This document shows, one piece after another, positions 63,981-64,000 of a DNA stretch of 64,000 nucleotides. Below the pieces are notes generated by a model, which saw only the letters and a list, made by a program, of their open reading frames with translations, had not been told where the DNA came from and did not search any database. Source of the stretch: Tretioscincus oriximinensis (taxonomy: Eukaryota > Chordata > Lepidosauria > Squamata > Gymnophthalmidae); NCBI GenBank assembly GCA_022410635.1, contig JAJVDF010001190.1, forward strand, positions 60,112 through 124,111, written 5' to 3'. The translations under genes and the position numbers were made by a program. Position 1 is the first letter of the stretch, and each line of letters opens with the position of its first letter.

Positions 63981-64000
63981 CTCAGAGGAAATAAAAGAAA

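Overview
The window is a stretch of vertebrate, almost certainly squamate reptile (lizard or gecko), genomic DNA. It carries long introns, CR1, L2-like, L1 and DIRS-like retroelements, tRNA-derived SINEs with a 3' end in 'gtaagccgctttgag..ggtataag', many foldback elements, one 384-base assembly gap (46210-46593) and scattered single N calls. The species cannot be fixed from sequence alone.

One gene explains all coding sequence I can support: the middle of OBSCN (obscurin), on the minus strand, so its 5' side is at the right. I located 28 exons from 63980 down to 266, about 4.6 kb of coding sequence or 7 per cent of the window. The gene is incomplete at both ends. Exons were placed by reading AG acceptors, GT donors and codon phase, then checking the peptide against what I remember of human obscurin. 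In protein order the window encodes: an Ig domain (63980-62262); a short acidic spacer (60846-60814); a second Ig domain (59475-58572); a linker of small exons (55001-48976) ending in a Ser/Asp-rich stretch; an SH3 domain (45357-45157); a RhoGEF DH domain (42557-37640); a PH domain (34352-33644); two Ig domains (33453-31767 and 30189-26913); a long, probably disordered linker with one 1271-bp exon (27018-2027); and the first half of the next Ig domain (378-266). The kinase domains expected downstream lie beyond the left edge.

The rest is intron filled with repeats. Region by region: 1-12.6 kb holds CR1 pieces, a tRNA SINE with a long TTC tail, a GC-rich dispersed repeat, a Tigger-like element, an LTR-like repeat and paired TAA/TTA arrays. 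13.9-26.9 kb is a repeat-rich intron pair with foldback elements and a tandem triplication. 27-42 kb is the exon-dense DH-PH-Ig part. 42.5-49 kb contains a DIRS remnant, an L2-like LINE, the gap and a Ser-rich exon beside a repeat. 49-64 kb holds SINEs, nested foldbacks, a TTAGGG-like array, a twin-primed L1 and a CR1 retaining reverse transcriptase coding sequence.

The best leads for follow-up are: (a) a hairpin-shaped element whose two best copies are each flanked by 12-bp direct repeats, unlike ordinary DNA-transposon foldbacks; (b) several foldback families repeatedly used as insertion targets; (c) a 1271-bp linker exon in OBSCN with two further small linker exons; (d) two tiny exons (24 and 33 nt) whose reading frame depends on whether a 67-nt neighbour is included.
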